A stretch of DNA of 7,930 nt from the NCBI GenBank assembly GCA_934644855.1, contig CAKUDJ010000028.1, forward strand, positions 1 to 7,930, given 5' to 3'. This DNA is from an uncultured Elusimicrobiales bacterium. GTDB taxonomy: Bacteria; Elusimicrobiota; Elusimicrobia; Elusimicrobiales; Elusimicrobiaceae. How positions within the stretch are numbered: position 1 is the first letter of the stretch; each line of letters starts with the position of its first letter. The notes under the pieces were generated by a model, which was not told the origin of the DNA, ran no database searches, and worked only from the letters and a program-made list of their open reading frames with translations. Positions 1 through 6,696 of the stretch are shown one piece after another. The position numbers and the translations under genes are program-made.

Positions 1-11
1 TCGATCCCCCG

Positions 12-64
12 TCTCGGCTTTTTTTGCGTCGTCTTTTGCCCGCCGGCGTTGTCCTCGCAACCTC
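12..64. repeat. 53-bp direct repeat, copy 1
   Basis: This copy matches positions 185-237 at 52 of 53 bases; the only difference is C43 versus T216. Identity stops sharply at both ends: bases 1-11 do not resemble 174-184, and 65 onward does not resemble 238 onward. It is therefore a discrete unit and not part of a longer 173-bp tandem repeat. It contains a run of seven T and a weak GTTG/CAAC inverted repeat. No known repeat family is recognised. Confidence 0.85.
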
Positions 65-184
65 GGATACCTCGGGCTGCCGCCCTTTCCCAGTATACGC
101 TCGGTTGCTTGCGTCCTAGCCGGACAGCCAAAATACTCGCAAAAAATACGCCGGGTATTTGGCGGGGGGTAATTATTTTCTTCT
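65..184. other. Spacer between the two 53-bp repeats, no supported gene
   Basis: This 120-bp stretch is enclosed by the two repeat copies. It contains a small hairpin, AAATAC (144-149) with GTATTT (155-160), and an overlapping CGCC/GGCG pair (149-152 with 161-164). The motif AAAATAC also appears just before it at 130-136. No promoter, ribosome binding site or convincing coding frame is seen. Together with its flanks it accounts for the gene-free stretch 1-325. Confidence 0.5.
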
Positions 185-237
185 TCTCGGCTTTTTTTGC
201 GTCGTCTTTTGCCCGTCGGCGTTGTCCTCGCAACCTC
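185..237. repeat. 53-bp direct repeat, copy 2
   Basis: This is the second copy of the unit at 12-64, in the same orientation and 173 bp downstream. Because 173 is not a multiple of three, the two copies would be read in different frames of any continuous protein. That argues the conservation is at the DNA or RNA level and not protein coding. It lies 36 bp from the terminator of the RDD gene. Confidence 0.85.
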
Positions 238-272
238 TTAAATTTCCACTCAATTTTATACTTTTCCCACAT

Positions 273-300
273 AAAAAAGCCCCTCGGGTAGAGGGGCTTT
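273..300 (-). terminator. Intrinsic terminator of the RDD/pilin-like gene
   Basis: There is a perfect 10-bp stem, AAAGCCCCTC (276-285) with GAGGGGCTTT (291-300), and a 5-base loop. Read on the minus strand the stem is followed by a run of T (complement of A273-A278), the classic Rho-independent layout. It lies 25 bp past the stop codon of the minus-strand gene ending at 326. On the plus strand it is followed by GCGG, so it should act mainly on minus-strand transcription. Confidence 0.9.
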
Positions 301-325
301 GCGGTTTTGGTTAAAGCGGGGGGTG

Positions 326-1147
326 TTATAATAATTCTTTGCAGAACGTGCGGCTTTCCTGCGTGACGGGCGTGCAGACCACACGGTTTTGGTTGTCCGC
401 CTTAAAAAGAGTATAGAGCAAATCCCCGGCCGGGGAGCGCACCGCGGCGGTAATGCCCGTGGGCACTAAATAAACCTCAAAGCCGGAGCATTTCAAAATG
501 CGCGGGGTGAGTTTTTGGCAGTTTTCAAATTCCCCGTTCCAAACGGCGCTGTCCGCCCCGGCTTGCACGCGTCCGGCTTGTACGGCTTGTATTTGGGCCA
601 CTTGCGTTGCCACCAGGCCGGCTTGCGCTTTGTTGGCCAAATGTTTATATTGGGGCAGGCTGACCGTCATTAACAGGGCGGAAACAAACACGAGCGCCAG
701 TAAAATGGAAACAATCGTCACCATAGTAAGGGAAGTTTCTTCTTCCTCTATAAAATCGTCCGGGTCAAATTCCGCATTTTTGAGTATCACGGCGCTATGG
801 CTGATGCGGTCGTGCAGGGTTTGTTTGCGGCGGTCAAACGCGGCCATAAAAAAGCCGAAGTAAAAAGTTAAATTAGTGACCAATTTGGATAAAATGCGCT
901 CCGTAGCTTGCCAAAATGTCAGGCGGCGGCCGCGGTGGTCCACCACTTTAATACCGGCGATTATTTTGCCCAAACTGGCTTGCATGGGGGAGCTTTCCAA
1001 CAACGCATAATACAGCCAAATCACCACGACCAAGGTAAGGGCCGCCGTGCCGGAGCCGGCGGCGTGCGCCACGGCCCAAAACAATACGGCAAAAATAGCC
1101 GCATCAATTAAAAATGCAAAAAAACGCTTCCAAATGCTTGCGTACAT
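326..1147 (-). CDS. RDD-family membrane protein with pilin-like C-terminal domain
   Basis: The 273-residue protein has two parts. Residues 1-122 look like an RDD domain: the 'KRFFAFLIDAAI' segment gives R8 and D15, helices lie near 10-30 and 35-52, G60-K61 follows, and 'FDRRKQTLHDR' gives D105 and D113. RDD proteins are small integral membrane proteins of mostly unknown, possibly transport, function. After an acidic linker (EFDPDDFIEEEE, 126-137) comes a membrane helix (about 142-163) ending in 'SLPQY', then an Ala/Gln-rich helix and a soluble tail with C210, C220, C258 and C269, which could form disulfides. This second part resembles type IV pilin-like proteins but lacks the usual Gly before the cleavage site and Glu5, so it is probably not a processed pilin. 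ATG at 1147 is preceded by GGGGG 9 bases upstream. The gene has its own promoter and terminator, so it is likely monocistronic. The RDD call is good; the pilin relationship is an inference. Confidence 0.8.
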   Translation of the reverse strand: MYASIWKRFFAFLIDAAIFAVLFWAVAHAAGSGTAALTLVVVIWLYYALLESSPMQASLGKIIAGIKVVDHRGRRLTFWQATERILSKLVTNLTFYFGFFMAAFDRRKQTLHDRISHSAVILKNAEFDPDDFIEEEETSLTMVTIVSILLALVFVSALLMTVSLPQYKHLANKAQAGLVATQVAQIQAVQAGRVQAGADSAVWNGEFENCQKLTPRILKCSGFEVYLVPTGITAAVRSPAGDLLYTLFKADNQNRVVCTPVTQESRTFCKELL

Positions 1148-1187
1148 AAATAAAAACCCCCTTTTTTGTAAAAAATCCTCTATTTAT

Positions 1188-1216
1188 AGTATAAGAACCT
1201 GCGCTTGTTTTTGCAA
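1188..1216 (-). promoter_or_regulatory. Sigma-70-type promoter of the RDD/pilin-like gene
   Basis: On the minus strand a -35 box TTGCAA (1216-1211) is separated by exactly 17 bases from a -10 box TATACT (1193-1188). Transcription would start near 1181, giving a leader of about 34 bases that contains the GGGGG ribosome binding site (1161-1157). The promoter lies in the 73-bp gap between the ybaK-like stop and the RDD start, so the RDD gene need not depend on uvrA transcription. Confidence 0.65.
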
Positions 1217-1220
1217 GTAA

Positions 1221-1712
1221 TTAGTACCCGTCCGCACACAAAGGCGCCGTTTGGGCGGGTACGGCTTTTAACAAATCCTGCGGGTTGATTTTAATTTGCA
1301 GGCCGCGCAAACCCGCGCTTACAAAAATGTAATCCCACAAAATGCAATCTTCGTGAATAAAGGTAGGAAACAATTTTTTCATACCTAAGGGCGAACACCC
1401 GCCGCGCAGGTAGCCCGTCAGCGGGAAAAGCTCTTTTACATGGAGCATTTGGCAGGATTTATCCCCGGCGGCCTTGGCGGCCAGTTTTAAGTCCAATTCG
1501 GCCGCCCCGGGAATCACGCACACAAAGTACCCGGTGCGCTCCCCGCGTAAAACGAGCGTCTTATAAATTTGCGCCAGGTTTTGCCCGGTGGCGGCGGCTA
1601 CATGGTGGGCGCCCAGGTCGTCTTCGTCCACCGGGTAGGATATTAATTCGTACGGTATGCCCAACGTATCCAAATGGCGGGCGGCGTTGGTTTTATGGAG
1701 TTTTTCTTTCAT
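1221..1712 (-). CDS. ybaK: YbaK/EbsC-type Cys-tRNA(Pro) deacylase
   Basis: The 163-residue protein matches the length and motifs of the YbaK/EbsC family (E. coli YbaK is about 159 residues). These cytosolic enzymes hydrolyse mischarged aminoacyl-tRNA, typically Cys-tRNA(Pro), as a proofreading step after prolyl-tRNA synthetase. Visible motifs are IYKTL (49-53) with the conserved K51, AELDLKLAAKAAG (71-83), TGYLRGGCSPLGMKK (99-113) and VSAGLRGLQI (131-140). I chose ATG at 1712: it follows the uvrA TAA by one base and leaves a normal N-terminus. A GTG at 1745 would add 11 residues inside uvrA that the family does not need. The ribosome binding site is weak (AAGAAG within the uvrA end), so expression probably depends on coupling to uvrA. 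Exact tRNA specificity cannot be read from the sequence. Confidence 0.92.
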   Translation of the reverse strand: MKEKLHKTNAARHLDTLGIPYELISYPVDEDDLGAHHVAAATGQNLAQIYKTLVLRGERTGYFVCVIPGAAELDLKLAAKAAGDKSCQMLHVKELFPLTGYLRGGCSPLGMKKLFPTFIHEDCILWDYIFVSAGLRGLQIKINPQDLLKAVPAQTAPLCADGY

Positions 1713-1713
1713 A

Positions 1714-4635
1714 TTATTTCTTCTTGCCCGGTTGTTTGGCGGCACTCTTTTTGGGCGTGTGGAGTTGGGCCTGCGGGTGCGTTTTCAAAAATGCGTCCAC
1801 CGCGTCCAACTCCGGCTTGAGGTATTTGCCGGTGTAGGACCCGGCACAGGCGGCCACTTGGCGCGGCGTGCCCTGGCAGACAATGTTGCCGCCCTTATCG
1901 CCGCCCTCCGGCCCTAAATCAATCAGCCAATCCGCCGTTTTGATAACGTCCAAATTGTGTTCAATAATCAGCACGGTGTTGCCTTTATCGGCCAGGCCGT
2001 GTAAAACGTGCAGGAGTTTATCAATATCGGCAAAGTGGAGCCCGGTGGTGGGTTCGTCCAAAATATACAGCGTTTTGCCGGTACCCTTGCGGGAAAGTTC
2101 ATCCGCCAGTTTTACGCGCTGGGCCTCCCCGCCGGAAAGCGTGGTGGCCGCTTGGCCTAATTTGATGTAGCCCAGGCCCACGTCATTTAAGGTTTTCAAA
2201 ATGCGTTGGATACGCGGAATGGCGGCAAAAAAATCCAACGCTTGCGAAACGCTCATATCCAGCACCTCGGCAATGTTTTTGCCTTTGAATTTTACTTGCA
2301 GGGTGTCTTCGTTAAAGCGTTTGCCGGCACATTCTTCGCACTTTACATAAATATCGGGCAGGAATTGCATTTGTATTTTTAAGATGCCGTCCCCTTGGCA
2401 TTTTTCGCACCGGCCGCCTTTTACGTTGAATGAAAACCTCCCCGGCTTGTAGCCCCGGCGTTTGGCTTCGGGCATTTCGGCAAATAAATCCCGGATGTGG
2501 GAAAACACGCCCGTATAAGTGGCCGGATTACTGCGCGGCGTTTTGCCGATGGGGCTTTGGTCCACAATAATTACTTTATCTATATTTTCCAACCCTTTGA
2601 TAGCGCGGTGGGCGCCGGGGGCCTCTTTGGCGCCGTAAAACTTTTGGGCCAGCGCGCGGTACAAAATTTGGTGGATTAACGTGCTTTTGCCGGAGCCGGA
2701 AACCCCGGTCACGCATACAAATTTGCCCAGCGGAATTTGGACATCTATATTTTTAAGGTTGAACTGCTGCGCCCCTAAAATTTGTAAGTATTTTCCGTTC
2801 CCCGGGCGCAGTTCGGCGCGGGGCAAAATCAGCTGCCGTCCGTTTAAGTAAGAGGCGGTGAGGGATTTTTCGTTTTTCAAAAATTTTGGGGTTTCCTGCG
2901 CGGCTACAATCTGTCCGCCGTATTCGCCCGCCCCGGGGCCGATTTCCACCACATAATCGGAAGCTAAAATGGTGTCTTTATCGTGTTCCACAATAATTAG
3001 CGTGTTGTCTAAATCACGCAAGTTTTTGAGCGTTTCAATCAGGCGGTCATTATCGCGCGAGTGCAGGCCGATAGTCGGCTCGTCCAGTACATATAACACC
3101 CCGGTCAGCCCGGAGCCTATTTGCGTTGCCAGGTGGATACGCTGGGCTTCCCCGCCGGAGAGCGTTTGGCTTTTGCGGTCCAAGGTTAAATAAGCCAGCC
3201 CCACGCTGTTTAAGAAGCCCAAGCGGGCCTTAATTTCTTTTAATACGTCTTTGGCAATGGTTTGCTCTTTGGCGGTTAATTGCAAGTTGTTAAAATAGTT
3301 AAGCGCGGCCGAAACCTGCATAGATGTAATATCCACAATGCTTTTGCCGTTAATGTAGACGGACAAGGCTTCCGGCTTGAGGCGTTGGCCCTGGCAGGTG
3401 GGGCAGGTCACTTCGCGCATAAAGCGGTTGTGGATTTCTTCTTTTACAAAATCGCTTTCGCTTTCCTGGTAGCGGCGTTTGAGGTTTGTAATAACGCCCT
3501 CAAACGCTTGTTCCCCGCCCGAAATGACGGACGTATAACTGGCCCCGCCCGCGCCGTAGAGCAGTAAATCGCGCTGGGCCTTGGGGAGTTTTTCCCAAGG
3601 GGTGTTCATATTGATATGGCCTTGGCGGCAGACTTGTTGCAAGATGTCAAAATAGTAGCCGCTCCAAGAGCTTTTCCAACGGTGGGTGCGGGTTGTGACG
3701 GGGTTGTGCCAGGCGGCAATGGCTCCCCCGTTAATGGATAGTGTTTTGTTCGGCACGACTAAATCTTCGTCAATCTCAATTTTCAGCCCCAGGCCGTTGC
3801 AGTCCGGGCAGGCCCCATAGGGGGAGTTGAACGAAAAGAGGCGCGGCTCCAAATCACTAAACCCAATGCCACAGTGGGCGCAGGCGTTGTTTTCGCTATA
3901 AGTAAATTCGCGTGGGTTTTCGCCTTCTTCCAAAATATGCACGAGTCCTTTGGAATATTTGAGGGCGTTTTCCAAACTTTCGCTTAAACGCTCTTTTTCA
4001 AATTCTTCCACAAAAATTTCGTCCGCCACCAGTTCAATGGTATGCTTTTTATAGCGTTCCAATACGGGCGGTTGGGCCACTTCTGCCACGGTGCCGTCCA
4101 CACGCACTTTGACATAGCCCTCTTTTTTCAGCTTGGCGAAAAGTTCCTCGTACGTACCGGCCCGGCCTTGAATGAGGGGGGATAAAACATAAACCGTTTT
4201 TTCGTTGAATTTTTTAAGAATATCCTGCGTAATGCCCTGCACGCTCCAGGCTTCCACTTCCCGCCCGCAGCGGGGGCAATGGCGGTGGCCGATACGCGCA
4301 AACAACAGGCGCAGATAGTCGTAAATCTCCGTGACGGTGGCCACCGTGGAGCGGGGGTTTTTGGACGGATTGCGCTGTTCTATGGAAATAGCGGGGGATA
4401 GCCCCTCAATATGTTCCACGTCCGGCTTTTCCATCAGTTCCAAAAACTGCCGCGCATAGGCGGACATACTTTCCACATACCGCCGTTGGCCCTCTGCGTA
4501 AATGGTGTCAAATGCCAGCGAGCTTTTGCCGGAGCCGGAAAGGCCCGTCACTACCGTCATTTTGTCTTTGGGTATTTCTACCGTAATGTTGCGTAAATTG
4601 TGCCCTTTGGCGCCGATTACTTTAATGCTTTTCAT
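1714..4635 (-). CDS. uvrA: UvrABC excinuclease subunit A
   Basis: This 973-residue cytosolic protein is the damage-recognition ATPase of nucleotide excision repair, which forms a dimer and loads UvrB onto lesions. It has the full tandem ABC layout: Walker A GLSGSGKSS (31-39), DNA/UvrB-binding insert, zinc module C252/C255...C276/C279, signature LSGGEAQR (492-499), Walker B YVLDEPTIGLH (515-525), second Walker A GVSGSGKST (644-652), second zinc module C743/C746...C766/C769, second signature LSGGEAQR (833-840) and YILDEPTTGLH (857-867). All key residues are present. It is slightly longer than the usual ~940 residues because of a Lys/Ala/Pro-rich tail (961-973) that looks disordered. ATG at 4635 has AGGA six bases upstream. 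It heads an operon with the ybaK-like gene, and its promoter region carries a 20-bp palindrome, consistent with repressor control such as SOS, though that is unproven. Confidence 0.98.
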   Translation of the reverse strand: MKSIKVIGAKGHNLRNITVEIPKDKMTVVTGLSGSGKSSLAFDTIYAEGQRRYVESMSAYARQFLELMEKPDVEHIEGLSPAISIEQRNPSKNPRSTVATVTEIYDYLRLLFARIGHRHCPRCGREVEAWSVQGITQDILKKFNEKTVYVLSPLIQGRAGTYEELFAKLKKEGYVKVRVDGTVAEVAQPPVLERYKKHTIELVADEIFVEEFEKERLSESLENALKYSKGLVHILEEGENPREFTYSENNACAHCGIGFSDLEPRLFSFNSPYGACPDCNGLGLKIEIDEDLVVPNKTLSINGGAIAAWHNPVTTRTHRWKSSWSGYYFDILQQVCRQGHINMNTPWEKLPKAQRDLLLYGAGGASYTSVISGGEQAFEGVITNLKRRYQESESDFVKEEIHNRFMREVTCPTCQGQRLKPEALSVYINGKSIVDITSMQVSAALNYFNNLQLTAKEQTIAKDVLKEIKARLGFLNSVGLAYLTLDRKSQTLSGGEAQRIHLATQIGSGLTGVLYVLDEPTIGLHSRDNDRLIETLKNLRDLDNTLIIVEHDKDTILASDYVVEIGPGAGEYGGQIVAAQETPKFLKNEKSLTASYLNGRQLILPRAELRPGNGKYLQILGAQQFNLKNIDVQIPLGKFVCVTGVSGSGKSTLIHQILYRALAQKFYGAKEAPGAHRAIKGLENIDKVIIVDQSPIGKTPRSNPATYTGVFSHIRDLFAEMPEAKRRGYKPGRFSFNVKGGRCEKCQGDGILKIQMQFLPDIYVKCEECAGKRFNEDTLQVKFKGKNIAEVLDMSVSQALDFFAAIPRIQRILKTLNDVGLGYIKLGQAATTLSGGEAQRVKLADELSRKGTGKTLYILDEPTTGLHFADIDKLLHVLHGLADKGNTVLIIEHNLDVIKTADWLIDLGPEGGDKGGNIVCQGTPRQVAACAGSYTGKYLKPELDAVDAFLKTHPQAQLHTPKKSAAKQPGKKK

Positions 4636-4679
4636 AAAAAATCCTGTAATAAATAGTCAAATGGGCCCAAAAAGCCCTT

Positions 4680-4699
4680 AATAAATTGTACAATTTATT
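4680..4699. promoter_or_regulatory. 20-bp perfect palindrome in the divergent uvrA promoter region, candidate operator
   Basis: AATAAATTGTACAATTTATT is a perfect inverted repeat centred between 4689 and 4690, in the 88-bp gap between divergent uvrA and the plus-strand membrane-protein gene. On the minus strand TACAAT (4690-4685) can act as a -10 box with TTAAAG (4714-4709) as -35, spacer 18. The palindrome would then cover the uvrA -10 element, as expected for a repressor site. For the plus-strand gene no convincing -35/-10 pair was found: TATACT (4705-4710) is too close to the ribosome binding site. The AT-rich core lowers specificity, and the binding protein is unknown. Confidence 0.55.
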
Positions 4700-4723
4700 T
4701 AATTTATACTTTAAGGTGCCGTT

Positions 4724-5776
4724 ATGAAAAAACCGGTTAAATATTTATTATATGCGATTGGGGGCTTGCTTTCCCTGGGAATTATTGGGTTATTGGTCTA
4801 TCAGGCCAAGGACAGTTTTGTAAAAATTTGGCGCGAAGTAAGTACCTTGTATTTGGGGCTTTCGCTGTTATCTTCCGCCTTGATTTATGTAGCCATGGGG
4901 CTCAGTTTGTATGAGGTGCTGCGCATTATGGGCCGCCGTATCGGCAAAGGGGCCGCCATTGGGATTGCGCTGGTATCTACTACGGTTAATTATGTGGTGT
5001 CTTCGTTAGGGGTGTCCGGCTTTGCGTTGAGGGCCCACCTGCTCAACCGCCGCCGCGTGCCGTTTGGTATGTGCGTGACGGCCAGTATTGTAATTACGGT
5101 GTTGCTCTACTTTGTGTTGGCGGTTATTATTTTGCAGGGCTCTTTGCTCCTGTTTCTCAATAGTTCCGCCACCACCTTGCAAATCTTAAAAAACTTCATT
5201 TTAATTGTGGTGATGTGTGCGGTGTGTGTGGCCGTCACCGCGTTTTTGTTTAATGATGAATGGCGCTCCAAATGGGTGCGCCGTATTTTCCGCCTGATGA
5301 ACAAAGTGTTGTTCCACGTATTCCGCGCGTTAATCCCCAAAGGCAAGTATGATAACTTTGTAGACCAACTGGACGAAGGCATTGACCTTATCCATAAGAA
5401 AAAGAAAAAACTGACCTGGACCATTATTTATGTGTGTGCCGATTGGTTATTTACTATTTTGGTTTTATATTTTGCATTCCGTGCCGTGGGCGTGCATATT
5501 ACGGCGGGGGTGTTGGTGGCCGGGTTTGCCGTGGGGATGGTGACCACGCTAATCCCTTTACTGCCGGGCGGTTTGGGCGCTATGGAGCTGGCCATGACCG
5601 CCGTTTATGCGCAAATGGGTATTAATTGGGATGCCGCCTTAATGGCCACCCTGATTTACCGGGTGGTATATTATATTTTGCCCGGCATTGTAAGCATTTT
5701 TATTTACTGGGGTCTTCAACTTTCCGAAGGGCGTATCCCCCACAAAAAGAAATCTTTTCCGGGAGTTGCCAAATGA
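4724..5776 (+). CDS. LPG-synthase-TM / UPF0104-type integral membrane protein
   Basis: The 350-residue protein is a polytopic membrane protein with hydrophobic segments near 8-27, 42-60, 76-96, 116-145, 156-176, 232-252, 260-280 and 305-330. It carries the family's recognisable segments: SSLGVSGFALRA (93-104), PLLPGGLGAMELA (278-290) and RVVYYILPG (313-321). This family corresponds to the flippase-like membrane half of MprF and to stand-alone YbhN-like proteins. Members are linked to lipid or polyprenol-linked substrate translocation, but the substrate here cannot be told. No aminoacyl-transferase domain follows, so it is not a full MprF. A basic loop (KKKKK, 225-229) precedes the second half. 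ATG 4724 has AAGGTG (4713-4718) five bases upstream. The stop overlaps the next gene's start (ATGA, 5773-5776), so the two are probably translated together. Confidence 0.85.
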   Translation: MKKPVKYLLYAIGGLLSLGIIGLLVYQAKDSFVKIWREVSTLYLGLSLLSSALIYVAMGLSLYEVLRIMGRRIGKGAAIGIALVSTTVNYVVSSLGVSGFALRAHLLNRRRVPFGMCVTASIVITVLLYFVLAVIILQGSLLLFLNSSATTLQILKNFILIVVMCAVCVAVTAFLFNDEWRSKWVRRIFRLMNKVLFHVFRALIPKGKYDNFVDQLDEGIDLIHKKKKKLTWTIIYVCADWLFTILVLYFAFRAVGVHITAGVLVAGFAVGMVTTLIPLLPGGLGAMELAMTAVYAQMGINWDAALMATLIYRVVYYILPGIVSIFIYWGLQLSEGRIPHKKKSFPGVAK

Positions 5777-6291
5777 GAGAACGAATTGACGAATTAGTGC
5801 CTAAAAAACATCCCTCTTGCTATGTGCATAAAACGGCTTGTTTGGTGGGGGCCGTCACGCTAGAGGAAAATGCGTCCGTTTGGCCGTGCGCCGTGTTGCG
5901 CGCGGATATTGCCCCCATTACCGTGGGAAAGGGCAGCAATATCCAAGATAATGCTTGCGTACACGTAAACTACAACTGCCCGGCGGTAATCGGCGCGGGC
6001 GTGACGGTGGGGCACGGGGCCATTGTGCACGGGTCTAAAATCGGCGATAACTGTTTAATCGGTATGAATGCCGTAGTGTTGGAAAGTGAAATCGGCCCCA
6101 ACTGCATTATAGGTGCGGGCAGCGTGGTGACGGCCGGGAAGAATATTCCCGCCGGGTCTTTGGTGTTGGGCGTTCCCGCTAAAGTGGTGCGCCAACTGGA
6201 AGAAGACGAAATAAACTCCGTTTTGCATAACGCGCACGAATACGAACGCCTGGCCAAAATATACAAAGACCGCTGTGAGGAAATGGTATGA
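5773..6291 (+). CDS. Gamma-carbonic-anhydrase-like hexapeptide-repeat protein (YrdA/PaaY type)
   Basis: The 172-residue protein is a left-handed beta-helix protein of the gamma-class carbonic anhydrase family, usually a cytosolic trimer. Hexapeptide repeats run from about residue 24 to 135. The three expected metal-binding histidines are present: H64 in 'ACVHVN', then H81 and H86 in 'GHGAIVHG'. So are R43/D45 ('VLRAD') and Q58/D60 ('IQDN'). A C-terminal helix (about 141-170) packs on the helix in relatives. Many stand-alone members have zinc sites but weak or no measured CO2 hydration, so activity is uncertain. The ATG at 5773 overlaps the upstream stop and has GGGAG at 5761-5765; longer in-frame starts would lie inside the upstream gene and add non-family sequence. 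Its own stop overlaps the next start (ATGA, 6288-6291). Confidence 0.92.
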   Translation: MRERIDELVPKKHPSCYVHKTACLVGAVTLEENASVWPCAVLRADIAPITVGKGSNIQDNACVHVNYNCPAVIGAGVTVGHGAIVHGSKIGDNCLIGMNAVVLESEIGPNCIIGAGSVVTAGKNIPAGSLVLGVPAKVVRQLEEDEINSVLHNAHEYERLAKIYKDRCEEMV

Positions 6292-6653
6292 AAAAAGTAG
6301 TATTGGTGGAGGATTCCAAGGTACTGGCAACGGCCCTTTCCGGCGCCTTAAAAATAGAGGGCGTGGAAGTCATCTGGGCGGCCGACGGCGTAAAAGGCGT
6401 GGCGGCGGCCAAGCTGCACAAGCCGGATTTGATTTTACTGGATTTAATGCTCCCTAAACTAAGCGGTTTTGATGTGTGTAAATTATTAAAAACGGACAAC
6501 GCCACCTGGAAAATCCCGGTGGTGATAATGTCCACATTAAGCGACCCGGAATCGCGCGACCGCGCCACCCAAGCCGGGGCGGATTATTTTATTCCCAAGC
6601 CGTATGATTTGCCCTCCACATTGGCGGAGATTAAAAAATATTTGCATATTTAA
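6288..6653 (+). CDS. Stand-alone response-regulator receiver (CheY-like)
   Basis: The 121-residue protein is a single receiver domain with no output domain. Conserved residues are in place: acidic pair E8/D9, phospho-acceptor D52 in 'LILLDLMLP', S82 in 'VVIMST', aromatic Y100/F101, and K104 in 'IPKP'. It would accept phosphate from a histidine kinase, none of which is encoded here, and act through protein contacts, as CheY- or Spo0F-like proteins do. 'LSGFDVCKLLKTD' (58-70) is typical of the subgroup often fused to or near diguanylate cyclases or chemotaxis genes, but no such partner is seen. The start overlaps the upstream stop and has GAGG at 6277-6280. A hairpin terminator begins three bases after the stop. 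Confidence 0.95.
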   Translation: MKKVVLVEDSKVLATALSGALKIEGVEVIWAADGVKGVAAAKLHKPDLILLDLMLPKLSGFDVCKLLKTDNATWKIPVVIMSTLSDPESRDRATQAGADYFIPKPYDLPSTLAEIKKYLHI

Positions 6654-6655
6654 CC

Positions 6656-6681
6656 AAACGGCCCGGTTGCGGGCTGTTTTT
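6656..6681 (+). terminator. Intrinsic terminator between the receiver and TPR genes
   Basis: Bases 6656-6665 pair with 6670-6679 to give a 10-bp stem with one G:U pair around a GTTG loop; the core is GGCCCG/CGGGCT. It ends in a run of five T (6677-6681). It starts two bases after the receiver stop and ends six bases before the GAGGTG ribosome binding site of the next gene. It should end most transcripts from the upstream operon, or act as a partial terminator that lowers TPR expression. Confidence 0.8.
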
Positions 6682-6696
6682 CAAACGAGGTGACGC

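Noticed and set aside
1..237. CRISPR array or tandem repeat array
   Set aside because: There are only two copies, the repeat is 53 bp and the spacer 120 bp, and the sequence before copy 1 does not continue a 173-bp period.
1..272. Minus-strand open frame from ATG at 272 running without a stop to the window edge (about 90 codons)
   Set aside because: The ATG sits in the T run of the RDD terminator with no ribosome binding site or promoter, the frame crosses both repeat copies in different phases, and the product is a Lys/Arg-rich sequence unlike any family I know. It could only be rescued by a homologue found upstream of the window.
49..291. Plus-strand 80-residue open frame across the repeats
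   Set aside because: It overlaps the repeats and the terminator, has no ribosome binding site, and has low-complexity composition.
1713..1745. GTG start at 1745 for the ybaK-like gene
   Set aside because: It would place 11 Arg/Asn-rich residues inside the uvrA reading frame that YbaK relatives lack; ATG at 1712 fits the family length.
4705..4710. TATACT as the -10 box of the plus-strand membrane-protein gene
   Set aside because: Transcription would start around 4717, inside the AAGGTG ribosome binding site, and no -35 lies at a normal distance.
5626..5772. Longer N-terminus for the carbonic-anhydrase-like protein
   Set aside because: The extra 49 residues lie inside the membrane-protein gene and do not match the hexapeptide family; the ATGA start at 5773 has a ribosome binding site.
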